Notes: generated by a model not told the origin, from the sequence alone. Positions 46,889 to 55,077 are shown, counted from the stretch's first letter. The stretch: DNA of 64,000 bases from Salinimonas chungwhensis DSM 16280 (GCF_000378185.1 NZ_KB899382.1:97533-161532); one strand, 5' to 3'. Translations and numbers: made by a program.

Positions 46889-47347
46889 CTATGGGGAAGT
46901 AATTGAGTCCACGAATTTTTTTAATTTATGAATCGTATAATCGTCTATATTTTTGGTAAGGTGAATGGTGAAATCTTCGAGTGTAGTAGGCATTCCTCTA
47001 GCCATAAAAGGGATATCATTTGCGTCACTGGCGATAATAAGAATTGGCTTTTTTAAAGCGACAGCATAACCTAACTCAATGAGTGCACTACTAGCGACCT
47101 TTTTTGGGTAGAATAAAAGAAATCCTGAACAATTCGTAATTTTTTTTAGATCCTCTATTACTGAATCCTCGGGAGAGTCAAATCCATTATTTTTTTTCAC
47201 TTCGATTGCAGCACAATATGTTTTTAATTGCGTATTTTTCAATAGCTGATTTTGAACTCTTTCTAGTATAAATGTTAATTGGTCTAGTTCCACATCCGAA
47301 AAAGAAGAAACTGGTGATGAAATAAAAATCTCATTTTCATTTTTCAT
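46889..47347 (-). CDS. Nucleoside 2-deoxyribosyltransferase-like (TIR-related fold) protein (152 aa)
   Basis: It is a single Rossmann-like domain. It begins EIFISSPVSSFSD, continues with GFLLFYPKKVASSALIELGY, then AVALKKPILIIASDANDIPF. The YPKK-x-SS-x-L-x-E-x-GYA-x-AL pattern with a conserved glutamate is shared with the C-terminal domain of the upstream TIR protein, so the two are paralogous. This fold family cleaves or senses nucleoside and NAD-type ligands. It starts one base after the TIR gene stop, which indicates coupling. Exact activity is unknown. Confidence 0.65.
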   Translation of the reverse strand: MKNENEIFISSPVSSFSDVELDQLTFILERVQNQLLKNTQLKTYCAAIEVKKNNGFDSPEDSVIEDLKKITNCSGFLLFYPKKVASSALIELGYAVALKKPILIIASDANDIPFMARGMPTTLEDFTIHLTKNIDDYTIHKLKKFVDSITSP

Positions 47348-47348
47348 T

Positions 47349-48359
47349 TTAATCTGTCTCTTTTCTTAGAAAACTTGGCCCTTCACTTTCTATTATCGAG
47401 ATTATCTCAGCTATATCCTTATATTCATGTATTTCCACAAAAGGCATTGCAGAATCCGCCTTACGAAGCATAAAAGGCAAGTCGTCTAAAGATTTAGCGA
47501 AAATTGTTGTTTGTTTTGATAGAGCTATAGCGTATCCAATTTCCACCAAAATACTACTCGGAATTTTTTTCGGGTAAATAAATAAATAATGTTCGCTTTC
47601 CTTCAGTATCTTAAAGTCTTTACGGATTGCAGTATCATATCTTTCGAAACTTCCTCTTTTGGGAATGTTTTCGCAAGGGCAATAAACCTCACTGGCGTTA
47701 GCAAACTGTATTAGCGCGCTCTTAATTTCTTGCGCAATATTTTTGATGTTACTGTACTCTTCATCATCATCAACGCTGGCCATTGGCACACCAATGAAAA
47801 CTTTTCTTTTTATGATTTTAGATATTTTTTCTGGGAAGATAGAAAAATCACAATTCCCACTCTTCTCATTTACTTCACTTTTTATTTTTTGAATATTTTC
47901 TTCGAGCTCTGTGTATAGATGATCAATTATAAAGTCTAGGTGAGAGGGTGAATTAAAGTTTCCAATTTTTTTTATAGTTTCGACCAATCCTCTTGTCGAC
48001 TCTTTATTAATAATAACAGACTGCAAGTGTTTCAATGGTGACGTTATTTCATGGCGATCAACATCGATTAAGAGTGGTATAGTATGTCTATCACTTGCAT
48101 TTCCTATAGCCACAGCACCAGCTTCAAAATTGAGCCAACTGGATGAAATATTATCTTTTGTGATTACTACAATAGCAAGATCACAGTCTTTAACATTGCT
48201 CTTTATCTCAGCGAGCCAATCACTTCCTGCTTCAATACTTTTTGACGATACAAATGAATCAATTTCTTCGTCTAAGAATACTTCCTTAGCGATCCACTCT
48301 TGTAGAAACAATGCAACTTTTTTACTCAGTAGCCCGGACCAACTGATGAAAATTTTCAT
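47349..48359 (-). CDS. TIR-domain protein with C-terminal deoxyribosyltransferase-like domain (336 aa)
   Basis: Residues 1-140 are a TIR domain. It opens MKIFISWSGLLSKKVALFL and continues with VSSKSIEAGSDWLAEIKSNV, AIVVITKDNISSSWLNFEAG (catalytic-type glutamate) and AVAIG. Residues about 185-320 form a second Rossmannoid domain (KVFIGVPMASVDDDEEYSNI, FIYPKKIPSSILVEIGYAIA) homologous to the next gene. Bacterial TIR domains make cyclic ADP-ribose signals or consume NAD. ATG 48359 follows gggaag. With the SIR2 gene downstream, the operon resembles Thoeris in logic (TIR signal, SIR2 effector) but not in the known domain arrangement. Confidence 0.82.
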   Translation of the reverse strand: MKIFISWSGLLSKKVALFLQEWIAKEVFLDEEIDSFVSSKSIEAGSDWLAEIKSNVKDCDLAIVVITKDNISSSWLNFEAGAVAIGNASDRHTIPLLIDVDRHEITSPLKHLQSVIINKESTRGLVETIKKIGNFNSPSHLDFIIDHLYTELEENIQKIKSEVNEKSGNCDFSIFPEKISKIIKRKVFIGVPMASVDDDEEYSNIKNIAQEIKSALIQFANASEVYCPCENIPKRGSFERYDTAIRKDFKILKESEHYLFIYPKKIPSSILVEIGYAIALSKQTTIFAKSLDDLPFMLRKADSAMPFVEIHEYKDIAEIISIIESEGPSFLRKETD

Positions 48360-48930
48360 TGGCTTCCCTTACCAAAATGTACTATGAATACCTTAGCATA
48401 AGACTATCCATAGGCTTTTTTACCACATCTGTACAAAAAGTGCACAAAAAATGAAGCTGATATTGGTATATCGACGTTTGAATAATTGCTCAACATGAAG
48501 GTTTACGTACGAACTCAGTACACTTCCAGTACAATAACTAGTATGAGTTAGCCATTAAGCAGAACTAGCAGTAATCAAAGAAAAAATTGTGTTCGATTTC
48601 TGTCCGGTAGAATTCTATCAGCGACGAAAATTCATATTTCCATTTCACGAATACAACTGCCACCGAGAAGTAAGGTGTCAACTGCGGTTACTTACACATA
48701 TCAAGATCAGAGAGTCATGACGGTCCGTTATTTGTCTGAAGCTGACCACCATCTTCGCGCTTATGAAACGCAACTACTCTCTGTTCTCTATGGTTGATCA
48801 AATTACTCCCCAACGACTACCTCATGTTCTTAGCCGCCGTAAGAATAATAGGTAAGTGAGAGCGAGTAGCCGCCGCTTCTAAAAAACATCAATAAATACG
48901 CGTATTCTGTCTGAGCGGAAGTCCTGCCTC
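48360..48930. other. Intergenic region with the promoter of the TIR operon
   Basis: These 570 bases lie between the TIR operon and an IS3 element. A tandem-like ctgtacaaaaagtgcacaaa stretch near 48430 could be an operator. No supported gene was found; a 27-residue frame at about 48718 is not convincing. Confidence 0.4.
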
Positions 48931-48998
48931 TGGTAAGGCCTGAGATTTCCCGACACTTTTTATGGTAAAAATGTAACTCAAACCATAAGAGGTAAATC

Positions 48999-49295
48999 AT
49001 GGGTAAAGGCATTCGTTACTCAGACGAATTTAAGCAGGAAGCAGTGAACCAAGTGGTGGTTCATGGCTACAGTGTTGCTGACGTAGCAGATCGGCTCGAT
49101 ATTAGTACCAAGAGTCTTTACGGCTGGATGAAGACTTTCTCAAAGCCGACCAAGCTGCGTAAAGAAGACGAGGACTTGCGTGCGGAAGTTGCCAGACTGA
49201 AACGCGAGCTGAAGCGCGCTCAGCAAGAACGAGACATATTAAAGGAAGCCGCGGTGTTCTTTGCCGGCGAGTCAAAGAACGGTACCCGTTCGTAA
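48999..49295 (+). CDS. IS3-family transposase OrfA (98 aa)
   Basis: ATG 48999 follows agagg. It has an N-terminal helix-turn-helix (IRYSDEFKQEAVNQVVVHGY, DVADRLDISTKSLYGW) and a C-terminal leucine zipper (LKRELKRAQQERDILKEAAV). It ends in FFAGESKNG just before the orfB frame takes over, as in -1 frameshift control. Confidence 0.92.
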   Translation: MGKGIRYSDEFKQEAVNQVVVHGYSVADVADRLDISTKSLYGWMKTFSKPTKLRKEDEDLRAEVARLKRELKRAQQERDILKEAAVFFAGESKNGTRS

Positions 49296-49318
49296 AATCT
49301 CGTAGTACCGATTACCCG

Positions 49319-50152
49319 GTGAGATTGTTGTGCCAGGCACTTGAGCTACACCCTAGTGGCTATTATGAGTGGTTGCAGCACCCTGAATGTCAGCGTGATA
49401 AAGATGACAAGCGCTTGCTCGGTGCCATAAAGCAGTTCTGGCTGGAAAGCGGGGGCCATCATGGGTACCGGAATCTTCACCTGGATTTACTAGAGGCGAA
49501 TATTCTGTGTGGGCGTGACCGTGTTTTACGACTGATGCAGCAAGCCAATATTAAAGCCCAGCGCGGCTACAAAGCGCCGAAGGGGCGCTATGGCGGTAAA
49601 CCGGATATTGTTGCTGCCAATACCCTGAACCGCGACTTTACCGTTGCGGCTCTGAATCAGTGGTGGGTCAGCGACATTACCTATGTTCATACTCATGAAG
49701 GCTTTTTGTTTTTAGCTGTTGTAATGGACTTGTACGCCCGGAATATCGTTGGTTGGTCTATGGGTGACAGGATGACAGAAGAGCTAGTGATGGACGCGCT
49801 AACCGCTGCCTACTGGCGGCGAAAACCGTCTGATACGGTCAACCTGCATTCCGATCAAGGATCTCAATACAGTAGCCGCAGCTTCAGAAAGTTACTCAAT
49901 ACGTTGGATGTTGAACCCAGTATGAGTCGACGAGGTAACTGTTGGGATAATGCGGTAGCGGAGAGCTTCTTTAGCAATCTGAAGAAGGAAAAGATCAGGC
50001 GTATCAAGTACAAATCCAGAGATGATGCGCGACAAGCGATGTTTCATTACATCGAAATGTTCTACAATCCGAAACGTCGTCATACTGCCAACGGACGTAC
50101 GTCACCAACAGATTATGACAGGCAGTATTTTAGGGACATAGAAAGTGTCTAG
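49319..50152 (+). CDS. IS3-family transposase OrfB, DDE integrase domain (277 aa)
   Basis: The listed GTG is only the first formal start. The frame is open further upstream (YPFVKSRSTDYPVRLLCQAL), so the natural product is an OrfAB fusion by -1 slippage. The catalytic residues are in WVSDITYVHTHEG (Asp), [15 protein letters not shown] (Asp) and AVAESFFSNLKKEKI (Glu). The C-terminal YNPKRRHTANGRTSP is typical of the IS3 group. Confidence 0.92.
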   Translation: MRLLCQALELHPSGYYEWLQHPECQRDKDDKRLLGAIKQFWLESGGHHGYRNLHLDLLEANILCGRDRVLRLMQQANIKAQRGYKAPKGRYGGKPDIVAANTLNRDFTVAALNQWWVSDITYVHTHEGFLFLAVVMDLYARNIVGWSMGDRMTEELVMDALTAAYWRRKPSDTVNLHSDQGSQYSSRSFRKLLNTLDVEPSMSRRGNCWDNAVAESFFSNLKKEKIRRIKYKSRDDARQAMFHYIEMFYNPKRRHTANGRTSPTDYDRQYFRDIESV

Positions 50153-50229
50153 GAAAGTCAGGCCTTACCAAAATGCTTTGTTCACTCCATGGAATAGGTA
50201 TTCTGTTATTGGATGTCGGTGATTTATAG

Positions 50230-50388
50230 AACAGCCAAATTCTTATACCAGCAAAAGAAAAGTCAGATATTGACTGGGTATCTGCCAACCGTATCGTAGA
50301 AGAGAACCCTGATTTTATGAATTACATAAAGCAGGTAGGGATTTATCATCAAACGGGTGAGTTAATTCTCAGTGTTTGGAATAAATAG
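50230..50388 (+). pseudogene. C-terminal remnant of an unrecognised protein
   Basis: This open frame reads NSQILIPAKEKSDIDWVSAN, RIVEENPDFMNYIKQVGIYH and ends QTGELILSVWNK. It has protein-like composition but no start, and begins about 60 bases after the IS3 element. It is probably the tail of a gene removed by an IS-associated deletion. Confidence 0.45.
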
Positions 50389-50464
50389 ACACTGATCATT
50401 AGTTGATGAGTTAGTTTCCTCAAACTCTATCACTTTAATTATTAGAAAACGTACTAAGAATAAT

Positions 50465-51130
50465 GTGAATAATAGTTCTATAGTTTTAAAGAAGTTACCC
50501 CAAGAAGAGTTCATTAGTGCTTCCACCCTTACTGCACCATTAGCAGGTGCATTTATTGGAAACCTGTTTGCTCCCGGTATAGGTGGGATGCTTGTGGGCG
50601 GCCTTCTAGGTAGCCTATTCAACACGGAAGAGAGTAAGAAAAATATGGCAAAGATACCTGTATTTTATAGTTTTCATTTTCAAAATGATGTCATGCGAGT
50701 CCAACAGATTAGAAATATTGGCTCTATTGAAGGGAACTCGGCTGTTAATCCGAATGAGTGGGAGAGAATTAAACAGAAAGGAAGCGCAGCTATTCAGTAT
50801 TGGATAGATCAGAATATGAAATATAAAAGGTGCGTCATTGTTCTGATCGGAACTGATACAGCAAATAGACCTTGGGTCAAATATGAGATCGAGCGTGCTT
50901 GGAACCAAGGGAAAGCCTTACTAGGTATTCATATCAATAATATTAGATGCGCGCGAAATGGTACATGTAGAAAAGGAGCTAATCCGTTTGAGCAATTTAC
51001 ATTTAGTGATGGCAGAAAGTTGTCCTCATTCGTACCATGTTACGAGCCAGAGCCTACTTTCGCTTATAGAGATATAGCGCAAAACATCTCCGGATGGATC
51101 AACCATGCAATTCAAAGTAAGCGAAATTAG
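50465..51130 (+). CDS. DUF1863 (MTH538) TIR-like protein with N-terminal glycine zipper (221 aa)
   Basis: The C-terminal 160 residues match the MTH538/DUF1863 TIR-like family: KIPVFYSFHFQNDVMRVQQI, NEWERIKQKGSAAIQYWID, RCVIVLIGTDTANRPWVKYE and IERAWNQGKALLGIHINNI. The glutamate of WVKYEIERAW is in the position of the TIR catalytic residue. The first 60 residues (from GTG 50465) contain a Gly-rich hydrophobic segment (PLAGAFIGNLFAPGIGGMLV). If ATG 50645 were the start, this would be absent and the protein would have the usual family length. It is co-directional with a membrane protein gene two bases later. Probably an NAD-using signalling enzyme of a phage-defence pair. Confidence 0.75.
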   Translation: MNNSSIVLKKLPQEEFISASTLTAPLAGAFIGNLFAPGIGGMLVGGLLGSLFNTEESKKNMAKIPVFYSFHFQNDVMRVQQIRNIGSIEGNSAVNPNEWERIKQKGSAAIQYWIDQNMKYKRCVIVLIGTDTANRPWVKYEIERAWNQGKALLGIHINNIRCARNGTCRKGANPFEQFTFSDGRKLSSFVPCYEPEPTFAYRDIAQNISGWINHAIQSKRN

Positions 51131-51132
51131 TT

Positions 51133-51576
51133 ATGAGCGATGGAATTATTCAAGTAGACCCTGAAGCAGCTTCAATACAAACTCATCTAGGGATTATTCA
51201 AAATGTTGTTCAAAGAATGGCAACAAACAGCACAAACTGTAAAGCTTGGTGCGTTACTTTAGTTGCCGCAGTACTTGTTATAATTGCTGATAAAGGAAAG
51301 CCCGAATATGCTTGGATTTCGTTACTTCCAACAGTAGTTTTCTTTGCTCTCGATGCATACTATTTGGCATTGGAAAAAGGGTTTCGAAACTGCTACAACC
51401 AATTTGTAGCTAAAATTCGATCTGAAAGCTTGACCGAAAAAGATCTATATTTAGTCATGCCTATTGGGAACATGTCAACGCTTCAACTTGAAGCAATTAG
51501 ATCATTTTCAGTTTGGGGCTTTTATATCTCAATGTGTGGTCTAATTGCAGTTACAAAGTTTATCGCTTTAGGTTAA
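51133..51576 (+). CDS. Membrane partner of the TIR-like protein (147 aa)
   Basis: It starts at ATG 51133, two bases after the TIR-like gene stop. Two central membrane segments (CVTLVAAVLVIIADKGKPEY, AWISLLPTVVFFALDAYYL) are followed by a soluble loop and a third segment (FSVWGFYISMCGLIAVTKFI). The LGIIQNVVQRMATNSTNCKAW block recalls a family of small membrane proteins I have seen beside DUF1863 genes. A membrane effector triggered by a nucleotide signal is the likely role (inference). Confidence 0.65.
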   Translation: MSDGIIQVDPEAASIQTHLGIIQNVVQRMATNSTNCKAWCVTLVAAVLVIIADKGKPEYAWISLLPTVVFFALDAYYLALEKGFRNCYNQFVAKIRSESLTEKDLYLVMPIGNMSTLQLEAIRSFSVWGFYISMCGLIAVTKFIALG

Positions 51577-51606
51577 CACTTATTACTGTTGACGGATTCG
51601 AGCTAC

Positions 51607-51844
51607 AAAAAAACCGACTCAAAGGTCGGTTTATGGTTTCGCAAAGATTTAGATGTATGATACCAGTGGGCGGGCTTGACTGGGCCGACACTCGGACGCC
51701 ACGCCTGGGCGTGGCATTTACGGTCTTCCAGACACAAAAAAACCGACTTGCGTCGGCTTATTGTTCTCTTTTCTGTAGACGTGAAAAGAGTGGTACCAGT
51801 GGGCGGACTTGAACCGCCACGCCCGAAGGCAACGGATTTTGAAA
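51607..51844 (-). repeat. Attachment-type repeat C: two tRNA-Leu(CAA) 3' copies in tandem
   Basis: 51791-51844 is the same intact tRNA-Leu(CAA) 3' half as copy B. 51660-51715 is a second, altered copy: its T-arm carries a 17-base insertion ending gccgacactcgga, and it ends tataccagtgggcggg-like. Each copy has its own rho-independent terminator on the plus-strand left side (51607-51633 and 51735-51762). The block marks the boundary of islands II and III. Confidence 0.88.
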
Positions 51845-51899
51845 GTATTGCGCATTAAAATATCAATTAAAATCAGCTTCTTAAATTTATCTTTCCATG

Positions 51900-51917
51900 C
51901 TTTGCAAAATCTTTGCA
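51900..51917 (+). promoter_or_regulatory. Paired CTTTGCA heptamers near attachment repeat C
   Basis: Two exact ctttgca copies separated by aaat begin 56 bases after the tRNA repeat, the same spacing as at copies A and B. Confidence 0.65.
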
Positions 51918-52188
51918 TGCATATCTTGTCATATTTCAGAGTGTGGGCCGATTGAAAGTATATAACAGTATTAATATATAAAATTTCCATACGATCAAAA
52001 TTTAAAAATGCTCAAAGGAAAATCCTGTCTTTAATGATTTTTTCTCCAAGAGGTAGTCAATTCATTCCCCTGACTTTTGCGCCGCCCCTTAAATTTTATT
52101 TTTCCTATATCTTAGACAGAGCAGTACAATCATTGACATCACGCATTTAATTTAATACTTTTAGTCCTGTCGTTTTCAAGGGTCCCTG

Positions 52189-52560
52189 ATGAAAGTAAAT
52201 CAAAGCAACACAAACAACAGCAAGGTGGTGATTACCGCCCTGATGCTGTTTGCACAGTTGTTTTTGTTTGCCTCAGATGCTTTTGCTTTTGATAGCTTTC
52301 TCGAAAACGCTTCAGAATCCCATCATGAAGTGTGTGTTCAGGACACCAATGTTTGTCAGCCAGATTATGATTCTGTAGATAACGCTGGTCCCGACAACTG
52401 TGACCACTGCTGCTCCTGTCACGGGCATTTTACCCATATCGTATTATTCCAAAATAGCGATAGCCAGTTAGGAAAACTTGGCGAGACGGCACTTGCTGCT
52501 CACCGCACATCCCCTCCGTCTCACCTGCAACCCGGTATCGATCGTCCTCCCAGAGCCTAA
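52189..52560 (+). CDS. Secreted Cys/His-rich protein of the metal-efflux operon (123 aa)
   Basis: It starts at ATG 52189 with a signal peptide (VVITALMLFAQLFLFASDAFA). The mature part has a dense metal-binding cluster, CDHCCSCHGHFTH, plus CVQDTNVC. It is the first gene before czcC, which makes a periplasmic metal-binding or sensing role likely. Similar small proteins often precede CzcCBA genes in Alteromonadales, as I recall. No enzyme motif. Confidence 0.65.
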   Translation: MKVNQSNTNNSKVVITALMLFAQLFLFASDAFAFDSFLENASESHHEVCVQDTNVCQPDYDSVDNAGPDNCDHCCSCHGHFTHIVLFQNSDSQLGKLGETALAAHRTSPPSHLQPGIDRPPRA

Positions 52561-52607
52561 ATCCTAGTCATTTTTTACCCCTTTAGTTACTGACCAGGAT
52601 TTACAAT

Positions 52608-53903
52608 ATGAACTCATCTTTTTCGCGTACCTGTGAGCGTATGTGCATAGTGGTCGTGGGTAGCGTGTTGCTATTCATATCACCCGCTACCCTGAGCAAA
52701 ACGATTACGCTCGAACAAGCTTCACGTTTAACATTGCAGCAACACCCAGATTTACGGCGATATCAGTCGCTGCTCACTGCTACAGAGGCAGATAAAAGGC
52801 TGGCTAATCTCACGCCGGCTTATAATGTGGGCGTTGAAGCAGAAAACCTGCTCGGCTCAGGAGATGCATCAGGCATTAATGATGCTGAGCTGACGGTCTC
52901 ACTCTCTTCTGTCTTCGAGATGGGAGGCAAGCGCAATGCAAGGGTATCTTTGGCTGATGCCAATTTATCTTTATTGCAGTCAGAACGCTATGTCGCGTCG
53001 CTCGAGCTGTTAAGCGAGCTGACCCGACAATATGTAAAAACACTCGCGGCAAAAGAACGGCTCACATTGGCGAAAACGTCTGTTTCTCTCGCTGATGAAG
53101 CCTTATCTATCGTCGAACAGCGCGTAAAGAAAGGCGCAACCAATAAAGCTGAGTTTCTGCGCGCCAGAGCCGCACTCAATCAGGCTAAAGTCGACAAAGC
53201 ATCCGCCGCAACGGCTTTGGCTATTGCCAAGCAGTCACTTGCACTGTTTTGGCAGGGAGATGCTGAGGCGATTGACACAGTATCAGGCTCGCTGAGTAAG
53301 CTTCCTCCAAAACGGCAGTATTCAGCTGTGTATCAACAGTTTCTTGAATCAGCAAATGTGGAGCGACTAACTCAAACTATCAATATAAAAGAAGCTGAAC
53401 AAAAGCTGGTAGAGAGTAACGCCAGTGCTGATATTTCATGGCGTATTGGCGTGCGGCGCACTCAGGCGGTTCAGGATACGTCTGTTGTCGCTGCCATATC
53501 CGCGCCGCTTTTTGCTGAACGAAGAAACCAGGGGGCTTTGCAAGCTGCATTGGCGCAGAAAGAAGCAGCGGTCTTTGCCAGAGACAGTCAGATGCTGAAG
53601 ATAAAAGCATTGCTCTTTAGAGCGCAGCAATATCTGAATTTCTCCGTTGATGCTGTAAAGCATATCAACGACACCGTTTTGCCCGACCTTGAAACAGCCA
53701 CCACACTCGTGCTCGAAGGTTACCAGCGAGGGGCATACAGCTACCAAGACTGGATTGCATCCAGAGATGCGTTAATACGCGCTCGTGCAAAGGTCATCGA
53801 ATTAAGCGAAAGCGCGTTAGTGAACCAGTCACTCGTTGAACAGTGGACCGGATTATCCGGTCAGGCTTCTCCTACTCAAGAATTCCGGAATACCCATGAA
53901 TAG
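52608..53903 (+). CDS. czcC: CzcC-type outer-membrane efflux protein, TolC superfamily (431 aa)
   Basis: ATG 52608 follows agga. A signal peptide (CIVVVGSVLLFISPATLS) precedes two outer-membrane-efflux repeats. Each has long amphipathic helices (TLEQASRLTLQQHPDLRRYQ, YNVGVEAENLLGSG, LELLSELTRQYVKTLAAKER). The glycine-tyrosine rich YQRGAYSYQDWIASRDALIR segment is characteristic of CzcC. It would form the exit duct for metal ions. Its last eight bases overlap the start of czcB. Confidence 0.88.
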   Translation: MNSSFSRTCERMCIVVVGSVLLFISPATLSKTITLEQASRLTLQQHPDLRRYQSLLTATEADKRLANLTPAYNVGVEAENLLGSGDASGINDAELTVSLSSVFEMGGKRNARVSLADANLSLLQSERYVASLELLSELTRQYVKTLAAKERLTLAKTSVSLADEALSIVEQRVKKGATNKAEFLRARAALNQAKVDKASAATALAIAKQSLALFWQGDAEAIDTVSGSLSKLPPKRQYSAVYQQFLESANVERLTQTINIKEAEQKLVESNASADISWRIGVRRTQAVQDTSVVAAISAPLFAERRNQGALQAALAQKEAAVFARDSQMLKIKALLFRAQQYLNFSVDAVKHINDTVLPDLETATTLVLEGYQRGAYSYQDWIASRDALIRARAKVIELSESALVNQSLVEQWTGLSGQASPTQEFRNTHE

Positions 53904-55077
53904 ACTATTCGTTATCATCTCACTACTACTTTGTCTGACTGATGCCAATGCCGCAGCAAGTGGCAAACAATCCCATGCTGCTGAATCGAAAACATTTACC
54001 AATAGCAGCGTATCCCTGACATTACGCATTCAGGATACGAAAGAGGGGGCATATTTACTGGCAGAAAGCGCTGATCGCTCGCAGCCGCTGCCACCTGACG
54101 CTCTTAACGTCACCCTCAATCGTATGGGAGGGCGTCAGGAAAATATCCGTTTTGAAACCCATGAAAATGGCCTCAGGTCCACAAGTTTCATCGCTGAGCC
54201 GCACTCATTTCTCGCGAATATTACACTCTTACAGGGAGGAAATAGCTTTTCGTGGGAGTGGAAAAAGCACGAAGCCCGAACTGAGATTGATGACGCATAT
54301 TCCAGTCAGGCTGGCGTTACTACAAAAATGGCTTCGGGCGGTGAAATAAAACAGCACACCGAGGTTTATGGTCAGCTGACTATACCGCCACAGCAGCGTG
54401 CCAAGGTTCACGCCCGGTTTACGGGAATTGTAGAGCAGCTCTTTGCTGATATTGGCCAGACCGTGAAAGCCGGTGAGACAATGGCGCAGGTGCAGTCGAA
54501 TGACAGCCTCCAGTCTTACGATGTGAAAGCACCAATCAATGGCATAGTCGTATCGCGCAACCTGAATATCGGAGAACTAACCGGTACGTCACCACTTTTT
54601 ACGATTGTTGATACCTCCGTTCTCTGGGCGGAATTAAAGGTGTTTCCATCCCAGCGCAGACAGGTTGCTGAAGGTAAATCTGTTCACATTATCGCAAATG
54701 GTCGTCAACTCGACAGTACCATTACCAGCATTATTCCTTCCCACGAAGAGCAACCCTATCAGCTTGCGTTAGTAAAAGTAATGAACAGGGAGGGTCTACT
54801 CTCTCCCGGCGATTTAGTCACAGGCATTGTCGATTCGCAACGAAAAACGGTACCGGTAAAAATCGAAAATCGCGCCATTCAAACTCTTAACAATAGGCCT
54901 GTCGTGTTCCTGAATGAAGGCAATGCTTATCAGGCTACACCTGTGACCTTAGGTCTGCAGGACGACAACTTTTCCGAGGTCGTCGCAGGGTTATCCGCCG
55001 GACAAACGTATGTTGTCGACAATAGCTATTTAATCAAAGCGGATATACAAAAATCCGACGCATCGCACGCGCACTGA
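53896..55077 (+). CDS. czcB: CzcB-type periplasmic adaptor of an RND metal pump (393 aa)
   Basis: ATG 53896 overlaps the czcC stop, a coupling arrangement; the longer frame from 53836 is not needed. The protein has a signal peptide and an extra N-terminal beta domain. The hairpin-less lipoyl/barrel region follows (VHARFTGIVEQLFADIGQTV, KAGETMAQVQSNDSLQ, VKAPINGIVVSRNLNIGEL). The membrane-proximal part contains VPVKIENRAIQTLNNRPVVF. It links CzcA to CzcC. The end is histidine-tipped (KSDASHAH). Confidence 0.88.
   Translation: MNRLFVIISLLLCLTDANAAASGKQSHAAESKTFTNSSVSLTLRIQDTKEGAYLLAESADRSQPLPPDALNVTLNRMGGRQENIRFETHENGLRSTSFIAEPHSFLANITLLQGGNSFSWEWKKHEARTEIDDAYSSQAGVTTKMASGGEIKQHTEVYGQLTIPPQQRAKVHARFTGIVEQLFADIGQTVKAGETMAQVQSNDSLQSYDVKAPINGIVVSRNLNIGELTGTSPLFTIVDTSVLWAELKVFPSQRRQVAEGKSVHIIANGRQLDSTITSIIPSHEEQPYQLALVKVMNREGLLSPGDLVTGIVDSQRKTVPVKIENRAIQTLNNRPVVFLNEGNAYQATPVTLGLQDDNFSEVVAGLSAGQTYVVDNSYLIKADIQKSDASHAH

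Larger units (their letters stand above)
48931..50170 (+). mobile_element. IS3-family insertion sequence, complete, no target duplication
   Basis: The terminal inverted repeats begin tggtaaggcctga at 48931 and end in the complement at 50170. They match over about 26 bases with few mismatches. The element is 1240 bp. The three bases outside (ctc and aaa) do not match. Recombination between copies, or a deletion next to the element, probably removed one flank. Consistent with this, a truncated gene starts right after it. Confidence 0.87.

Noticed and set aside
26843..51844. tRNA-Leu copies as functional tRNA genes
   Set aside because: All copies lack the 5' half and D-arm; only anticodon loop to CCA is present, so no functional tRNA can be made.
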